This document shows positions 61,109 to 64,000 of a DNA stretch of 64,000 nt, in pieces; positions within the stretch are counted from its first letter, which is position 1, and the number at the start of each line of letters is the position of its first letter. The DNA is from an uncultured Ruminococcus sp. (lineage in GTDB: Bacteria > Bacillota > Clostridia > Oscillospirales > Ruminococcaceae). The DNA is taken from positions 62,001-126,000 of the forward strand of contig CALXIQ010000007.1 of the NCBI GenBank assembly GCA_944388405.1, written 5' to 3'. Position numbers and translations under genes: made by a program. The notes beneath the pieces are model-generated. The model did no database searches. It worked only from the letters and a program-made list of their open reading frames with translations, and had not been told where the DNA came from.

Positions 61109-61954
61109 TTATTTCTCTCCTTTTGAAAGCTTTTTGGCAACCAGAGATGCCAAAGCGTTAAGCAACAGAACTGTTACAAGCAGTACAACCGCGGTGGCGC
61201 TGGCCTCGTTCATGTGCAGACCTTCGTTTGAAAGCACGTACATGTGAAGCGCAAGGGTTCTTCCCGATTCAAACAGTCCGGGAATCTTCGCAACCGTACC
61301 GGCGGTGTAAATCAAAGCTGCCGTTTCTCCTACGATACGTCCTACCGCAAGAATTATACCCGAAAGAATACCGCTCATTGCAGGGGGAAGCACTATAACA
61401 AATATAGTTCTCAGCTTTCCTGCACCAAGACCGTAGCTTCCCTCTCTGAAACTGTCGTCAACCGACTTGAGTGCTTCCTCGGTGGAACGTATGATAAGGG
61501 GCAGAACCATTATCGCCAGCGTACAAGCGCCTGCCAGCAGCGAAAGTCGCCACTGCAAGAATATTACAAAGAACATATTTCCGAACAGACCGTATATAAT
61601 AGAAGGTATACCGGAAAGGGTTTCTGTGGTAAGTCTTATCCATTTAACAAGCTTGTTGCCTTTTTTTGCGTACTCTACAAGGTATATAGCGCAGAACACA
61701 CCCAAAGGAGCGGCAATAAGCAGCGCTATGCCAACCATTTCAAATGTAGTAATAATTGCAGGCATCATAGATGCGTTTTCAGTATTGTACTCCCATTCGA
61801 AAAGACTGGGCGTTAAATATGGAACGCCTCTGATAATAACATATCCTACAATAAAGAAGAATATCGCAATGGTGATTATTACCGCTATTTTTGTAATTAT
61901 AGAAAACAACAGCGACATAGGATGCGCTTTGTAAGTTCTCATCTTTTCACTCAT
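61109..61954 (-). CDS. pstA: phosphate ABC transporter permease PstA
   Basis: A 281-aa permease with about six TM segments and the inner-membrane permease EAA-type loop ([24 protein letters not shown]), where PstB docks. It pairs with PstC. It starts 3 nt after the pstC stop and ends 2 nt before pstB, so the three are tightly coupled; AAGGAG is 9 nt upstream. Confidence 0.96.
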   Translation of the reverse strand: MSEKMRTYKAHPMSLLFSIITKIAVIITIAIFFFIVGYVIIRGVPYLTPSLFEWEYNTENASMMPAIITTFEMVGIALLIAAPLGVFCAIYLVEYAKKGNKLVKWIRLTTETLSGIPSIIYGLFGNMFFVIFLQWRLSLLAGACTLAIMVLPLIIRSTEEALKSVDDSFREGSYGLGAGKLRTIFVIVLPPAMSGILSGIILAVGRIVGETAALIYTAGTVAKIPGLFESGRTLALHMYVLSNEGLHMNEASATAVVLLVTVLLLNALASLVAKKLSKGEK

Positions 61955-61957
61955 AAA

Positions 61958-62893
61958 TCAGCGCTCCTTTTTTGAAGTAATGGCGTTAAACAACAGGTTT
62001 ATCAGAAGAATGAACACGAACAGCACAACGCCGGTTGCGATAAGGGCATCGTAGTGAAGTCCCGTAGCGTAGCTCATTTCCAGTACTATGTTTGCGGTCA
62101 GCGTTCTTACTCCGTCCAGAATGCTGTCGGGAAGTCTCGGCTGGTTTCCGGCAATCATGATAATCGCCATGGTTTCACCAATAGCACGTCCGATTGCAAG
62201 AATAACGCTTGCAAGGATACCCGATCTCGCAGCGGGAATTATAACGGTGCAAACTGCTCTTTCGTGAGTTGCGCCCAAAGCCAGCGCTCCCTCGTAATAG
62301 CTTTCGGGAACAGCCTTCATGGCGCTCTGGCTCATACCTACGATTGTAGGCAGAATCATAATACCCAGCAAAATTGAAGCAGTCAGAATACTGTTGCCTC
62401 GTCCGTCGCCGCCGAAAACGTTTCTGATAATCGGAACAATAACAATCATTCCGAAGAAACCGTATACAATAGACGGAATACCTGCCAGCAGGTTGATAGG
62501 CGGCATAAGCCACTTATACAGCTTTCTGGGACAGAATTTTGCCATAAATACAGCCGTCAGAAGTCCGATAGGCACTCCCACAATAATAGCTCCCGCAGTA
62601 ACGTATATACTTCCTATAATCATAGGGAAGATACCGAAGCTCGGGGTTGAGTTCAAAGGTCTCCACTCGGTTCCCAGCAGAAAGTCCGCTACACCGATTT
62701 CCGCAATTGTAGGACAGCCTCTTACAAACATGAAAGCGCATATAAGTACAACCGCAATAATAGAAACGCACGCAGAAAGGAAGAACACAACTCCCATTAC
62801 CGATTCGCCCAGCCTGTGGAGATTGAATTTCTTGGGCTTGATTGCGGCTGCCGCTCCGGCAGTCCCTTTGTTTTCAATATCCGTAATAATCAC
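61958..62893 (-). CDS. pstC: phosphate ABC transporter permease PstC
   Basis: A 311-aa permease with about six TM segments and the loop MKAVPESYYEGALALGATHERAVCTV that contacts PstB. The frame begins at GTG 62893, directly behind GGGA; the ribosome site is unusually close and a stop (TAG) lies 3 codons upstream, so the true start may be a rare ATT a few codons later. It follows pstS after 164 nt that hold a stable hairpin. Confidence 0.94.
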   Translation of the reverse strand: MIITDIENKGTAGAAAAIKPKKFNLHRLGESVMGVVFFLSACVSIIAVVLICAFMFVRGCPTIAEIGVADFLLGTEWRPLNSTPSFGIFPMIIGSIYVTAGAIIVGVPIGLLTAVFMAKFCPRKLYKWLMPPINLLAGIPSIVYGFFGMIVIVPIIRNVFGGDGRGNSILTASILLGIMILPTIVGMSQSAMKAVPESYYEGALALGATHERAVCTVIIPAARSGILASVILAIGRAIGETMAIIMIAGNQPRLPDSILDGVRTLTANIVLEMSYATGLHYDALIATGVVLFVFILLINLLFNAITSKKER

Positions 62894-62958
62894 TCCCGAC
62901 TATATATTGAATTCCCCGCCGACTGAGGTTGATTTAAATTTGTCCGTACAGCGAAATG

Positions 62959-62980
62959 CCTCGCCGCTTTAAAGGCGAGG
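62959..62980 (-). promoter_or_regulatory. pstS-pstC intergenic hairpin
   Basis: CCTCGCC / GGCGAGG, 7-bp perfect stem without a T run. In binding-protein-dependent transporters such stems often protect the upstream mRNA so that the binding protein is made in excess; that role here is inference. Confidence 0.55.
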
Positions 62981-63057
62981 TACATAACGCTGCGGTTTTA
63001 AATCCGCCTTAATCAGCTGAACCCTTTACCAAAATAACTTAACGCTTTGAATCAGCA

Positions 63058-63948
63058 TTATTTCAAATCGTCCCAAGAAGTAGTTTCGCCGGTGTAGATT
63101 GATCTGATCTGATCAACCGTAAGATCGTCAACTTCATTTTCGGTGTTTACGATAACTGCTATAGCGTCCTGTGCAATTACGATGCCTGTAACGCCTGTTT
63201 CGTCGTCAGCAAGCTCTCTTGAAGCCATTCCGATATCGCAGGTTCCGTCCTGTGCAGACTTAACGCCTGTGGAGGAATCCGACTGCTGAACTTCAACTTC
63301 AACGTTTGTGTTAACCTTCTGATATTCCTCAGCAAGCTTTTCCATTACAGGTGTTACGGAAGAAGAACCAGCTACAACAACCTTGCCCTCAGCGCCGTTT
63401 GAAGTGAATGCCTCAGCCTCGTTATCTACAGGAATGTAATCCTCAGAAATGATTGCCTGGCCTTCCTGGCTGAGAATGTAGTTCTGGAAGTCCTGAGCAG
63501 CTTCTGAAATTCCGCTCTCATTTACAACGATGTTGAAAGGTCTTACTATAGTATATGTGCCGTTTTCAACGTTAGCAGTTGTTGCCTCAACGCCGCCAAC
63601 CTTAACAGCCTTTACGGTGTCGTTAAGCGAACCCAGTGAAATGTATCCGATTGAGTTAGGGTCGCCTGCAACCTGTGTCATAACAACGTCTGTAGATCTT
63701 GCGATGTTTGCCTCAACGGTTGTCATATCGTCGCCGTTTTCATTTTCAACGCCTGTAAGCTCAACGAAAGCTCCTCTTGTTCCGGAACCGTCCTCTCTTG
63801 AGATAACGGCAATAGTGCTGTCTGAGCTTCCGCCGCCGTTTCCACCATCGCTACCTGTGCTGCTGTCGGAATCACCGCAGGAAGCAAGCATAGCAGTTGA
63901 AAGTACAGCCGCTGCAATCACGCTAAAAATTCTTGTTCTTTTCATCAT
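63058..63948 (-). CDS. pstS: phosphate-binding lipoprotein PstS with swapped halves
   Basis: A 296-aa lipoprotein: signal peptide with lipobox LASC (Cys24), a Ser/Gly/Asp linker, then two type 2 periplasmic-binding halves. The first half (about 45-175) has SREDGSGTRGAF (50-61), which in canonical PstS lies in the C-terminal half. The second half (about 187-296) has GSSSVTP (194-200) and STGVKSAQDGTCDIGMASREL and ends with IYTGETTSWDDLK, which is normally the middle of the protein. So the fold is circularly permuted. ATG 63948 follows AAAGGA; 63945 is an alternative. It heads the pst cluster; its promoter lies beyond the right edge. Confidence 0.93.
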   Translation of the reverse strand: MMKRTRIFSVIAAAVLSTAMLASCGDSDSSTGSDGGNGGGSSDSTIAVISREDGSGTRGAFVELTGVENENGDDMTTVEANIARSTDVVMTQVAGDPNSIGYISLGSLNDTVKAVKVGGVEATTANVENGTYTIVRPFNIVVNESGISEAAQDFQNYILSQEGQAIISEDYIPVDNEAEAFTSNGAEGKVVVAGSSSVTPVMEKLAEEYQKVNTNVEVEVQQSDSSTGVKSAQDGTCDIGMASRELADDETGVTGIVIAQDAIAVIVNTENEVDDLTVDQIRSIYTGETTSWDDLK

Positions 63949-64000
63949 AATAAATACCATCCTTTTACTGTTTGCGTTATGCCGACCCCTGCGGCACACG

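Noticed and set aside
62894..62990. The pstS-pstC hairpin as a full terminator
   Set aside because: No T run follows on the minus strand and pstC needs readthrough.

Overview
The window reads as chromosomal DNA of an anaerobic, Gram-positive, low-to-mid GC Firmicute, most likely a Clostridia of the Ruminococcaceae/Oscillospiraceae type. Pointers are the dcw cluster order mraZ-rsmH-ftsL-PBP-murE-murF, a meso-diaminopimelate type MurE, PASTA proteins, a SpoIIM-like protein, a MecA-like adaptor, reverse rubrerythrin, acetate kinase, a sodium-pumping decarboxylase beta/gamma pair, an ECF folate transporter with a tetrahydrofolate riboswitch, and many sigmaA-type promoters with 17-bp spacers. No rRNA, tRNA, CRISPR array, prophage or insertion sequence was seen. 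The species is an inference; nothing in the sequence fixes it.

Layout. 1-6,440: division and wall cluster on the minus strand, driven by a promoter with a phased MraZ operator; a second strong minus promoter with a structured leader lies further upstream (about 6,440-6,700). 6,985-10,366: pyrophosphatase, an unknown protein, and an ACP-FkbH pair. 10,417-10,623: six back-to-back perfect or near-perfect stem-loops. 10,635-19,637: pyrG, cyclophilin, the rsmD-coaD-coiled-coil operon, a TetR-SDR pair, dprA, then argS as the end of the ddl-murI-ywiB-argS operon (to 21,554). 21,676-26,748: eukaryotic-type hisA, a transglutaminase-like gene broken by an in-frame TAG, a FkbM methyltransferase, a PH-like protein and purA. 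27,059-35,465: a sodium symporter, a small EF-hand membrane protein, an AraC/epimerase/SDR locus, reverse rubrerythrin, a C_GCAxxG_C_C protein, YitT and HAD proteins. 35,574-43,118: a C1-type protease, tmcAL, ackA, an ABC-F ATPase, a MecA-like adaptor and rpe. 43,247-51,912: a hydrolase, YfbR, oadB/oadG, mscS, a DUF624 protein, spoIIM, proC, folT and pfkA. 52,112-55,087: a PASTA pseudokinase beside a zinc-ribbon membrane protein. 55,305-63,948: a complete phosphate regulon on the minus strand, pstS-pstC-pstA-pstB-phoU-(Na/Pi cotransporter)-phoP-phoR.

How the genes work together. The left end and ddl-murI supply peptidoglycan precursors and division proteins. The right end is one phosphate uptake, sensing and feedback unit ending in a strong terminator; a phased array of TGTAAA hexamers in front of the Na/Pi cotransporter looks like PhoP boxes. 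Between them are mainly single housekeeping genes with their own promoters and terminators.

Most notable: a PstS whose two halves are in swapped order (circular permutation), a membrane PASTA kinase lacking all three catalytic residues, a nonsense codon in a secreted transglutaminase, a stand-alone FkbH-ACP pair, the stem-loop cluster at 10.5 kb, and the unexplained transcribed leader upstream of mraZ.
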